A DNA stretch of 13,656 nucleotides from an uncultured Bacteroidaceae bacterium (GTDB lineage Bacteria; Bacteroidota; Bacteroidia; Bacteroidales; Bacteroidaceae): assembly GCA_904501775.1 (NCBI GenBank), contig CAJGCJ010000044.1:1-13656 (forward strand), in the 5' to 3' direction. Made by a program: the position numbers and the translations under genes. Of the stretch, positions 6,684-13,650 are shown piece after piece. The notes beneath the pieces were generated by a model. That model saw nothing but the letters and a program-made list of their open reading frames with translations, did not search any database and was not told where the DNA came from. The first letter of the stretch is position 1. Each line of letters opens with the position of its first letter.

Positions 6684-8009
6684 TCAATGAACGTGTCCTG
6701 CATGCGGGTCTAAAGCACCTGCACTTTGTGATAACTTAAGCGAAACTGCGCCCTTTGACACAACCTTTTCGCCCTTATGTACACCCTTCAGTATCTGTGT
6801 ATACTTTCCATCGGTGTTTCCTATCTTCACCTCGCGTTTCTCAAAGTCCTCGCTACACACCTGCACAAACACGAAGTAGTTGCCCATCTCCTCGACAAGT
6901 GCAGTGCGAGGCACTGCTACACACTCGCCACCATGAGGCAACGCCATAGCCATGTGCATGGTAACAACGCTGCCCACCACCGCCGGCAGCTGTTTGGCAG
7001 TCACCGTTACGGGAATCATATTACACTCATTGGCAGCACGTCCCACCGCCAGCACATTACCATTTATCTCGTCGAGCGACAACACTGTGCCATCGGCAAG
7101 TTCAACATTCACCGAAGATATATTTCTAAGGCTTTGGGCATAACGTATAGGCAACTCAGCCTCAATGTTCACACCACCCTCTTTTTGCAGCACTGCCAAC
7201 GGAGTACCGGCCTGCACATACTCGCCATTCTCGACAAGAAGAGTTGCCACAAAACCGTCCACATCCGATTTAAGCAGCAGATTTCCATTGTTGAATGTCT
7301 GTTTCATGCTATTGTAGTGCGCCTCGCTCTCGCGCAAGAGAGCCTCGGCAGCCTGCAAATCCTTTTGCGACACAATGTTATTGCCATAAAGCGAGAGCTT
7401 GCGCTCGTAGTCGGCCTTGGCAAACATATATTTGCTTTCGGCGGCAGCATACTTCACCGCAGCATCATTCTCAGTGACACCGCTGCCGTCGATGACAAAG
7501 AGAGCATCCTTGACCGACACCGCCCTACCTGCAACAAGGTTACCCACATAGTGCAGACGTCCTGCTGCAGTAGCCACCACTGTCGACTCATTTTCGGGAG
7601 CGGCAACCACGCGCGCTGCTACCTTTACAGCACCATTGAAACTGCTTGCAGTTGCAGCCTCAACCGCAAAATCTATTTTCTGCTGCAACTCCTTTGAGAA
7701 AGTTACCACATTGGCAGCACCGTGCGAGTGAGCATGTGCCTCTTCCTTAGCCCCGGCCTCATGCGAATGGCTGTGTTCCGCGTGAGAATGGCCGTGAGCG
7801 TCATGTGAATGACTATGCGCTTCGTGTGAATGTGAATGTTCCTCGTGTGAGTGAGATGCACAGCTGCCATCGGCATTATGAACATGATTATGCTCGGCCT
7901 CGTGAGAATGCAAGTGGTTGTCGTCGTGGCTGTGTCGATGCGAATCGGCACAAGCCGTTATTGATATTGCAGCAACGGCTGCAAGTGCATAGTAGAATAT
8001 TTTTTTCAT
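6684..8009 (-). CDS. Histidine-rich RND periplasmic adaptor lipoprotein (HlyD/CzcB type)
   Basis: A 441-residue membrane-fusion protein that should link the downstream RND permease to an outer-membrane channel. A lipoprotein signal peptide ends in the lipobox I-T-A-C20. The residues after the cysteine (A-D-S-H) lack the acidic surface-export signal, so it should stay in the periplasm. Residues 24-96 contain 26 histidines, mostly as H-S-H units with D, E and A, plus three more at the C-terminus (H-A-G-H-V-H). Such segments bind metals like Zn or Ni. Next come the first half of the lipoyl-like sandwich (about 140-172), a coiled-coil hairpin (about 175-250), the second sandwich half (G-F-V-A-T-L-L-V-E-N-G-E-Y-V) and beta-barrel and membrane-proximal domains. 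The gene has its own probable promoter with an overlapping dyad. The histidine segment makes a divalent metal the likely substrate. Confidence 0.92.
   Translation of the reverse strand: MKKIFYYALAAVAAISITACADSHRHSHDDNHLHSHEAEHNHVHNADGSCASHSHEEHSHSHEAHSHSHDAHGHSHAEHSHSHEAGAKEEAHAHSHGAANVVTFSKELQQKIDFAVEAATASSFNGAVKVAARVVAAPENESTVVATAAGRLHYVGNLVAGRAVSVKDALFVIDGSGVTENDAAVKYAAAESKYMFAKADYERKLSLYGNNIVSQKDLQAAEALLRESEAHYNSMKQTFNNGNLLLKSDVDGFVATLLVENGEYVQAGTPLAVLQKEGGVNIEAELPIRYAQSLRNISSVNVELADGTVLSLDEINGNVLAVGRAANECNMIPVTVTAKQLPAVVGSVVTMHMAMALPHGGECVAVPRTALVEEMGNYFVFVQVCSEDFEKREVKIGNTDGKYTQILKGVHKGEKVVSKGAVSLKLSQSAGALDPHAGHVH
7722..7940 (-). repeat. Low-complexity His-Ser-His coding repeat in the adaptor gene
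   Basis: These 219 bases encode residues 24-96 of the adaptor and consist of imperfect repeats of codons for H-S-H, H-E-A and H-D-A. The units vary in length and codon choice, so this is a degenerate protein repeat and not an exact tandem DNA repeat. One cysteine (C50) lies inside it. Length variation by slippage or recombination is possible. Confidence 0.8.
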
Positions 8010-8064
8010 TTTTGTCTGTTTAATAAACCTCGAAGCGCCTTTACAAGCAAATTACATTTCGTGG

Positions 8065-8086
8065 CAAAAATATTATAATGTTTTTG
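8065..8086. promoter_or_regulatory. 22-bp AT-rich dyad, candidate operator of the efflux unit
   Basis: Arms CAAAAATATTA (8065-8075) and TAATGTTTTTG (8076-8086) are inverted repeats with one mismatched pair (8071/8080). It covers the whole -7 element of the adaptor promoter, the place where a repressor would act. No regulator gene lies in the window, so the binding protein is unknown. Such dyads also arise by chance in AT-rich spacers. Confidence 0.4.
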
Positions 8087-8101
8087 GAATCGGGTTGCAA
8101 A
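8065..8101 (-). promoter_or_regulatory. Probable promoter of the metal-efflux unit
   Basis: On the minus strand TATTTTTG (8072-8065) matches the Bacteroides -7 consensus TAnnTTTG exactly. A TTTG lies at 8101-8098, but the 25-bp spacer is longer than the usual 19 to 21 bp. Start near 8060 would give a leader of about 50 nt. The -7 element is convincing, the -33 element is not. Confidence 0.45.
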
Positions 8102-8110
8102 AATATGTGC

Positions 8111-9037
8111 TTAACCTCTTTTATACTCTGCCGCCCACTCCTTGCTGACATAGTTATCGAGCGAGGTGCATGCATGCGAACTGAAATCGAGACCACACTG
8201 CATTATACCATCCCATGCCTCTTGAGTGAGGTTGTACAGCTCGTCTCGCGTCACTCCACCCGACACAATGCCGTATACCACGCCTGCATTGAAATTGTCG
8301 CCGGCACCAACAGTGCTCACCACATCCACCTTATTGGGCGTATAGTCCTTCTGTCCGCATTTTGTAAAGAGAGATACAACACCCTCGCCCTGCGTACATA
8401 TAAAAAGAGGAGAATAGAATTTAATCTTCTCTTTATAGATGCGCGATGCGTCCCTAAGGTTATAGAGATTCTCAAAATCATCAGCCGAGCCGCGCACGAT
8501 ATCGGCATATTCGAGATTCTCGATAAGAGCCTCGGCAAGCTTCACACGCTCGTCGATATGGTTTTTTCTGAAATTTATATCGTAATAGAGAATGGCACCA
8601 CGCTCACGCGCATACTCGAGAAAGGCCTTTGCCTTGCTGCGCAGCACCGGATTAAGCACAAAGTAGGAACCATATACAACAACATCATCGGCATTTATCT
8701 GTGGAAAGTCCACATCAAGACGATTATTGGGATAATCCTTGTAGAAGAGATACTCGGCATCATTCTTATCGTTCAGGAAAGCAAGTGAAAGTGGGGACTT
8801 GCCGTCATTAAAACAGCACACCGATGAGGTATCGATTCCGCTATCCTTCAGCATATCGATAATCATTTCACCCACCTTGTCGTTGCCAACCTCGCTTATG
8901 AACGACACATTAAGCCCCATGCGTCCCAACGACACCATGCTATTGAATGTAGAACCTCCGGGAACAGCCTTTACCGGTGTGTTGTTTTTAAACAGAATAT
9001 CAAGAATCGTTTCGCCTATACCAATAACTTTTCTCAT
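8111..9037 (-). CDS. PfkB-family carbohydrate (or nucleoside) kinase
   Basis: A 308-residue cytoplasmic kinase, the normal length for PfkB/ribokinase enzymes, which transfer phosphate from ATP to a sugar or nucleoside. The N-terminal G-I-G-E-T-I-L-D-I strand and G-G-S-T-F-N (about residues 27-32) form the substrate-binding start. The D-I-N-F-R segment near residue 153 is the mid-protein family strand. The second PfkB signature reads S-T-V-G-A-G-D-N-F-N-A-G, with V243-G-A-G and the catalytic base Asp247. The first residue of the usual D-T-x-G-A-G-D is Ser here. The sequence resembles annotated fructokinase-like proteins of Bacteroides, but I cannot fix the substrate. It follows the LOG gene by 29 bp, so it is probably in one transcript with the LOG and ABC exporter genes. 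Confidence 0.9.
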   Translation of the reverse strand: MRKVIGIGETILDILFKNNTPVKAVPGGSTFNSMVSLGRMGLNVSFISEVGNDKVGEMIIDMLKDSGIDTSSVCCFNDGKSPLSLAFLNDKNDAEYLFYKDYPNNRLDVDFPQINADDVVVYGSYFVLNPVLRSKAKAFLEYARERGAILYYDINFRKNHIDERVKLAEALIENLEYADIVRGSADDFENLYNLRDASRIYKEKIKFYSPLFICTQGEGVVSLFTKCGQKDYTPNKVDVVSTVGAGDNFNAGVVYGIVSGGVTRDELYNLTQEAWDGIMQCGLDFSSHACTSLDNYVSKEWAAEYKRG

Positions 9038-9066
9038 ATATATGCTCTATCTTTTGTTTTTATATC

Positions 9067-9609
9067 TCAACCTTTGAGCAGCTCCTCGAGTTCTGCTATA
9101 TTGTTTGCAACCGTATAATAGCTATCGGCATTACCACGTACAAATCCGGCCTTTCTAAAACTATCCAACTGCGCAAGTATCCCATCCCAAAAACCGTTCA
9201 CATTATAAAAGATGACACGTTTCCTGTGATAGCCTATTGTAGCGGCAGCCATCACATGAAACACCTCGTCGAGCGTGCCCACTCCACCGGGCAGGGCAAG
9301 CAGCACATCGCTTCGCAAAAGGATATTATCCTTGCGGTCGCTCAGATTCTCGGTAACCACCTTTTCATCGGGCAGTTCGCTCACCCTGTTGCGTTCAATC
9401 AATATTCTCGGAAAGACACCCACGATATGTGCGCCCTTCTCCTTGGCAGCCGCAGCCGTTGTCTCCATAAGCCCGGCTTTTGCTCCACCATATACAAGTG
9501 TAATACCAAGCGAACCCACAAGATGCCCCACTTCGCATGCGGCCTGTACATACAACGCATCTATCGTTTCGGATGCAGCACAGAATAGTCCAAGACTCCT
9601 TACAGCCAT
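9067..9609 (-). CDS. LOG/TIGR00730 family nucleotide 5'-monophosphate phosphoribohydrolase
   Basis: A 180-residue Rossmann-fold protein of typical LOG length. The family cleaves the base from (cytokinin) nucleoside monophosphates such as AMP or related nucleotides, releasing ribose 5-phosphate. Visible motifs are Y40-G-G-A-K-A-G-L-M near residue 40, corresponding to the nucleotide-binding G-G-G-x-x-G-L-M. The pair S-D-R92-K93 gives the catalytic arginine. P107-G-G-V-G-T-L-D-E115 is the signature P-G-G-x-G-T-x-x-E, including the catalytic glutamate. All key residues are present, so it should be active. Its ATG lies 3 nt past the stop of the ABC exporter and 29 bp before the PfkB kinase gene, which points to one operon. 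Ribose 5-phosphate or base salvage could connect it with the neighbouring kinase, but that is inference. Older annotations call such proteins lysine decarboxylase, which is incorrect. Confidence 0.9.
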   Translation of the reverse strand: MAVRSLGLFCAASETIDALYVQAACEVGHLVGSLGITLVYGGAKAGLMETTAAAAKEKGAHIVGVFPRILIERNRVSELPDEKVVTENLSDRKDNILLRSDVLLALPGGVGTLDEVFHVMAAATIGYHRKRVIFYNVNGFWDGILAQLDSFRKAGFVRGNADSYYTVANNIAELEELLKG

Positions 9610-9612
9610 AAA

Positions 9613-11454
9613 TCAAAGGCTTTGCATGTCGTTAAGACGTTTATACACGCCATCGAGTTCAATCAGTTGGTCGTGTGTACCACGCTCAACAATGCGACCC
9701 TCCATCAGCACACAAATCTCGTCGGCATTCTTGATTGTAGACAGACGGTGAGCAATGGCAATAGTGGTGCGCGTCTTCATAAGACGCTCAAGAGCCTCTT
9801 GTACAAGACGTTCACTCTCGGTATCAAGAGCCGAAGTAGCCTCATCGAGAATAAGAATGGGAGGATTCTTAAGGATGGCACGCGCAATGCTTATACGCTG
9901 ACGCTGACCGCCTGACAAGAGACAACCCCTGTCGCCCACCACCGTGTCGTAACCATTCTCGGTTGCGGTGATAAAATCGTGCGCATTGGCAATTTTTGCA
10001 GCCTCTATAACCTGCTCCATTGTAGCATTCTCGACACCGAAAGTGATATTGTTGTAGAATGTATCGTTGAAAAGGATAGCCTCTTGGTTGACATTGCCGA
10101 TGAGCGAACGCAACGATTTCACCGACATATCTTTCACATCTATGCCATCGATAAGCACATTGCCCTTGGTTGCATCGTAATAGCGGGGGATAAGGTCGAC
10201 CAGCGTAGATTTACCCGAACCCGACTGTCCTACAAGCGCAACCGTCTTACCCTTCTCAATCTTAAGGTTGATATCGGAGAGCACATTTCTTTCGCCGTCG
10301 TACGAGAATGAGAGATTCTTGAACTCAATACCCTTCTTCATCTCGTCTATTGAGGCAGCACCCTGCTTGTCGGTTATATAGTTCTCGGTCATCAGAATCT
10401 TGTCGATGCGCTCAACCGAAGCCAATCCGCGAGGAATGCTGTACGAAGCCTTCGAGAACTCTTTCAACGGATTTATTATACTATAGAGGATAGTCATGTA
10501 GTAAATGAAGGCAGGAGCCGAAATAGGCGAATTGTTGCCAAGGATAAGCGTACCGCCGAACCACAGCACTATCACAATGACACATGTACCAAGGAACTCG
10601 CTCACGGGGTGCGCCATAGCCTGTCGCATGGTAACACGCATGGTAGCATTGCGCAACTCGTTGCTCACCTTGAGGAATCGGTTCGACATCTTATGCTCGG
10701 CAAGGAAAGCCTTTATAATGCGCAGACCGCCAAGTGTCTCTTCCATCTGCGACATCGTCTCACTCAGCTTCGACTGTGCCAGCAACGATTTCTGTTTCAG
10801 CTTACGGCCCACAAGACCCATAATCCATCCCAGTACCGGAATAACAGAAATGGTAAACAGTGTAAGCTCCCAGCTTATATAAAGCATAGTGCCGAAGTAT
10901 ATTATGATGAGTATGGGGTTCTTTATAAGCATATCGAGCGAACTTGCAATAGAGTTCTCGACCTCGATTACGTCACCGCTCATACGAGCAATTATATCGC
11001 CCTTCTTCTCTTTAGAGAAAAATCCTAAGGGCAGCGACACCACCTTATTGTAGAGTTGTGTGCGTATATCGCGCACAACGCCGGTGCGCAAAGGTATTAT
11101 CGATGCCGACGAAGCGAAGTAGGCGGCAGTCTTCAACAGAGTCATTACAATGAGGAAAATTCCCAGAAGCAACAGAGTCATTGATGCACCGCTTGTTTCA
11201 ATCAACGTATTAAGATAGTAGTTGCAGTTGTTCAGCAGCACCTCTTGGATATTCTCCATGTTGGCCTCGCCCCAAGGGATAAAATCGACATGCGCCACCT
11301 CCTTCATTTTGAAGAGAATCTCGAGGATAGGGATAATGATTGCAAACGAAAATACATTCAGAACCGCCGAAACGAACGTAAAGACAAAAGACATCACAAG
11401 ATACTTCTTGTAAGGTGGAATATACCTTCTAAGAACCTTAATAAACTCTTTCAT
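9613..11454 (-). CDS. ABC exporter, fused permease and ATPase (MsbA-like)
   Basis: A 613-residue half-transporter with an N-terminal membrane domain and C-terminal ATPase, acting as a homodimer in the inner membrane. Membrane helices are visible near residues 18-48, 90-118, 180-215 and 290-312. The ATPase has Walker A G-Q-S-G-S-G-K-S-T (about 409-417), a Q-loop (N-V-N-Q-E), signature L-S-G-G-Q-R-Q-R (about 513-520), Walker B I-L-I-L-D-E-A-T-S-A-L-D (about 531-542) and the switch histidine in A-H-R-L-S-T (near 567). All catalytic elements are intact. I chose the ATG at 11454-11452; the frame continues 38 codons upstream to a GTG at 11568, but that extension lacks family similarity and covers the promoter region. 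The family includes lipid A/lipid flippases and multidrug or peptide exporters. MsbA-like lipid export is plausible but not proven. It is first of a three-gene unit with the LOG and PfkB genes. Confidence 0.92.
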   Translation of the reverse strand: MKEFIKVLRRYIPPYKKYLVMSFVFTFVSAVLNVFSFAIIIPILEILFKMKEVAHVDFIPWGEANMENIQEVLLNNCNYYLNTLIETSGASMTLLLLGIFLIVMTLLKTAAYFASSASIIPLRTGVVRDIRTQLYNKVVSLPLGFFSKEKKGDIIARMSGDVIEVENSIASSLDMLIKNPILIIIYFGTMLYISWELTLFTISVIPVLGWIMGLVGRKLKQKSLLAQSKLSETMSQMEETLGGLRIIKAFLAEHKMSNRFLKVSNELRNATMRVTMRQAMAHPVSEFLGTCVIVIVLWFGGTLILGNNSPISAPAFIYYMTILYSIINPLKEFSKASYSIPRGLASVERIDKILMTENYITDKQGAASIDEMKKGIEFKNLSFSYDGERNVLSDINLKIEKGKTVALVGQSGSGKSTLVDLIPRYYDATKGNVLIDGIDVKDMSVKSLRSLIGNVNQEAILFNDTFYNNITFGVENATMEQVIEAAKIANAHDFITATENGYDTVVGDRGCLLSGGQRQRISIARAILKNPPILILDEATSALDTESERLVQEALERLMKTRTTIAIAHRLSTIKNADEICVLMEGRIVERGTHDQLIELDGVYKRLNDMQSL

Positions 11455-11513
11455 AATGCACTGTTTTTCATGAAGGGCATGGAGAAAAACCCACCACCCG
11501 TAATATTTTGTTG

Positions 11514-11521
11514 CGAAGATA
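11514..11521 (-). promoter_or_regulatory. Possible promoter -7 element for the ABC exporter unit
   Basis: On the minus strand TATCTTCG (11521-11514) differs by one base from the Bacteroides -7 consensus TAnnTTTG. Start near 11509 would give a leader of about 55 nt to the ATG at 11454. No clear -33 TTTG was found at the right spacing. The region is shared with the divergent DUF4294 gene. Confidence 0.35.
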
Positions 11522-11572
11522 GTGCTTTTTATCGGTTTAAACATCCAACCCACCCTATTTTTAACCACCTAA

Positions 11573-11605
11573 GTTGCATAAAAACCGACAATTAGCCTAT
11601 TTTTG
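11573..11605 (+). promoter_or_regulatory. Promoter of the DUF4294 gene, almost touching its start codon
   Basis: TATTTTTG (11598-11605) matches the -7 consensus TAnnTTTG exactly. GTTG (11573-11576), one base off the -33 TTTG, lies 21 bp upstream. The -7 element ends only 4 nt before the ATG at 11610, so transcription should start at or within a few bases of the start codon. Confidence 0.55.
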
Positions 11606-11609
11606 CAGC

Positions 11610-12230
11610 ATGAACATCAGGTTGGCACACATAATATTCACCGCGCTGTTGCTCCTTTGCACAGATGCAAAGGCACAGCAGTCAGCCGGCGACAGCACAT
11701 CCGCGAAAGGCAAATCCCTCTACATCATGGGCATAAGCGAGTATCACGGTGAAATAATCCCATGCATAAAACTGCCGACACTCTATGTATATGCCCCCAT
11801 AAAGTTCAAGAGCAAACGACAGCAGAAACAATACAACCGTCTGGTGCGCGATGTCAAGAAGGTGCTCCCCTTGGCTATAGAGATACGCACAATAATAATA
11901 GAGACATACGAACTGTTGCAGAAAATGCCCGATGAAAAGGCAAAAAAGAGACATCTGGATAATCTTGAGAAGGGACTAAAGGAACAATATACGCCACGCA
12001 TGAAGAAACTCACACTGCGACAAGGAAAACTGCTTATAAAATTGGTCGACCGCGAATGCAACCAGAATGCCTACCAGCTCATCAAACTCTTCATGGGCAG
12101 TTTTAAGGCCGCATTCTACAATACATTCGCATCGCTGTTCGGTGCAAGTCTAAAGAAAACATACGACCCGCAAGGCGAGGATTGGCTTATAGAACAGGTG
12201 GTTGTACGGGTAATTAACGGACAGCTGTAA
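11610..12230 (+). CDS. Secreted DUF4294 family protein
   Basis: This 206-residue protein is the only plus-strand gene in the window. It has a signal peptide (M-N-I-R-L-A-H, hydrophobic core I-I-F-T-A-L-L-L-L-C, cleavage near A-K-A-Q) without a lipoprotein fit. The mature part begins with a short beta-type segment, including G-E-I-I-P-C-I-K-L-P and L-Y-V-Y-A-P, then a long basic helical region from K-F-K-S-K-R-Q to the end. I recognise this pattern as DUF4294, a Bacteroidota family of unknown function and presumed periplasmic location. The ATG at 11610 is chosen because the signal peptide starts there; a TTG 12 codons upstream (11574) would lie inside the promoter. It is transcribed away from the ABC exporter and converges on the serpin gene, with a hairpin between them. 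Confidence 0.88.
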   Translation: MNIRLAHIIFTALLLLCTDAKAQQSAGDSTSAKGKSLYIMGISEYHGEIIPCIKLPTLYVYAPIKFKSKRQQKQYNRLVRDVKKVLPLAIEIRTIIIETYELLQKMPDEKAKKRHLDNLEKGLKEQYTPRMKKLTLRQGKLLIKLVDRECNQNAYQLIKLFMGSFKAAFYNTFASLFGASLKKTYDPQGEDWLIEQVVVRVINGQL

Positions 12231-12278
12231 ACGGGTCCACATTATAAAATAATATTAGTGTCCGATGAAAATAACAAG

Positions 12279-12312
12279 GATGGCACCCCTATTTACTTTT
12301 CGGGGTGCCATC
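12279..12312 (-). terminator. GC-rich hairpin terminator between convergent DUF4294 and serpin genes
   Basis: A perfect 11-bp inverted repeat, arms GATGGCACCCC (12279-12289) and GGGGTGCCATC (12302-12312), with a 12-nt loop. It lies 27 nt past the serpin stop and 48 nt past the DUF4294 stop. On the minus strand the stem is followed by C-T-T-G-T-T-A-T-T-T-T, a fair U-tract. On the plus strand the following run is poorer, so it mainly ends the serpin transcript and may also serve DUF4294. Confidence 0.8.
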
Positions 12313-12339
12313 GCTATAATGTTTATGAAATATCCTCAA

Positions 12340-13650
12340 TTACATCTTAGCAACCTTTCCTGCAAACAGGATAGTGTTTGTCTTGACCTCTCTTACAAAG
12401 AACAGGAAGGGACGGTTGAAGATAATATCCCAACTTGCTATCGTTCTGGTAGTGTTGTTATTTTCAGAGTTTGAACCTATAGAAGTCCCATTCTCATCAA
12501 TGCTGAACACATTCGCCTGTTGAATCTTTGAGATATTTACTTCACTATCCGACAACAGACCAAAATCGGCTTTCTCTTCGTCAAATGCATCGGTTATTCC
12601 CATTGCTTTAAATGCGTCGTTCAACTCTGCCTTAAACTCCATCTTTAATTTGGGAAATACTATACGTGGTGCCGGAAGAGCATCACCCAGTAGTCCTGCC
12701 TTATGAGTAACAGCTTTAGAAGGTTGTTCAAATCTATAATGATCGATACTATCATAAATTTGTTTAAGACCACCATTGTCAAGGTATTCCATAAATGTCT
12801 CATACGTAAAATCTGAATTGTAGAAATTGGGAATGTAACAATGGGGAAGAATAAAATCTACGCAATATGTTTCATTCTTTCCAAGAAACAATGACAAAGT
12901 TTCAATACGGTCACTTCCATAAGTACAATGGTACATAAAATTCAGGACTCCATCAATCATCCAATATTCCGTCTCCTGTTCGGTGCCGTCGTATGCATAG
13001 AACTTTTCTACGAAGGATTGTTCTTTATTGAACTCAATATTCCACGGACTTTTAAAGTAGGACGAGTTCAAGAACATAAGTTTTGCATCCTCGTCAATGT
13101 AATCGGTGTATTGTGGAATAAGATAATTGGTATACTCTTCAACCCAACTGTTTATTCTTGCGAGCGAGCTCTCATCCGCAAAATCAAGTGTCTCATTTGT
13201 TGCATTATAGTGCTGTGCAATGCAATAGTTGTACGGTGCAAGCGTGTTTACTCCTTCGTTTAGCCACAATGAGTTGGCAATGCCTATCTGCGCTTGATTA
13301 TCGAGCGCAGTCAACCCTGTCAACAGTTTGTTATTGTATCTGTTGATATCGTCAAGTGGGTAATCGCTTAGGGATAGTGCCTCGGCTATCTGGTCGTATG
13401 TCTCGCCTTGTGCACCGTTCATTGCCATCGATAGTGCCATTGATGCACCAAGTGGTGATACAACATAGCTGTTGTTATCTTCCAAAGTGGCATCCAAGGC
13501 CCTCATTAACTTTATTGCAAATGCAGGGCTGTTTGCTGCTATCTCCTTTTCTGTTTCATTGAAAGGAATCCCTTTCTGCGTATTGTCATCATCGCTTGAG
13601 CATGCTGCAAATAAGGCAGCAAAGGCTAATAAATAAATTACTCGTTTCAT
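12340..13650 (-). CDS. Surface-exposed serpin lipoprotein (serine or cysteine protease inhibitor family)
   Basis: A 436-residue protein: a lipoprotein signal peptide ending at C17 (L-F-A-A-C) plus a full-length serpin fold of about 395 residues. After the cysteine comes S-S-D-D-D, which matches the lipoprotein surface-export signal reported for Bacteroides, so it probably faces outward. Family landmarks are V-V-S-P-L-G-A-S-M-A-L near residue 65, F-K-S-P-W-N-I-E-F in the middle, and F411-N-R-P-F-L-F-F-V near the end. The reactive loop hinge is E386-N-G388-T389. Counting from G388 as P15, P1 is R402 and P1' is T403, suggesting inhibition of trypsin-like or Arg-specific proteases. Hinge positions P12-P9 read I-G-S-N and not the small alanines of strong inhibitors, so inhibitory activity is uncertain. 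The promoter lies beyond the right edge. Parts of the gene are AT-rich. Confidence 0.92.
   Translation of the reverse strand: MKRVIYLLAFAALFAACSSDDDNTQKGIPFNETEKEIAANSPAFAIKLMRALDATLEDNNSYVVSPLGASMALSMAMNGAQGETYDQIAEALSLSDYPLDDINRYNNKLLTGLTALDNQAQIGIANSLWLNEGVNTLAPYNYCIAQHYNATNETLDFADESSLARINSWVEEYTNYLIPQYTDYIDEDAKLMFLNSSYFKSPWNIEFNKEQSFVEKFYAYDGTEQETEYWMIDGVLNFMYHCTYGSDRIETLSLFLGKNETYCVDFILPHCYIPNFYNSDFTYETFMEYLDNGGLKQIYDSIDHYRFEQPSKAVTHKAGLLGDALPAPRIVFPKLKMEFKAELNDAFKAMGITDAFDEEKADFGLLSDSEVNISKIQQANVFSIDENGTSIGSNSENNNTTRTIASWDIIFNRPFLFFVREVKTNTILFAGKVAKM

Noticed and set aside
6777..7697. A 306-codon plus-strand open frame opposite the adaptor gene
   Set aside because: It has no recognisable domain, an abnormal Cys/His-rich composition, and the minus-strand adaptor fully explains the region.
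7722..7940. Repeated DNA suggesting a CRISPR array or tandem repeat
   Set aside because: Units are short, irregular and in frame with His-Ser-His codons. There are no constant repeats separated by unique spacers.
9613..11568. Longer start (GTG at 11568) for the ABC exporter
   Set aside because: The extra 38 residues run through the intergenic promoter region and do not resemble an ABC exporter N-terminus. The ATG at 11454 gives the usual start with M-K-E-F-I-K-V-L-R-R.
11455..11609. Possible small gene or RNA between the ABC exporter and DUF4294
   Set aside because: Only divergent promoter-like elements and a chance GTTTAAAC palindrome are visible. There is no credible reading frame or stable structure.
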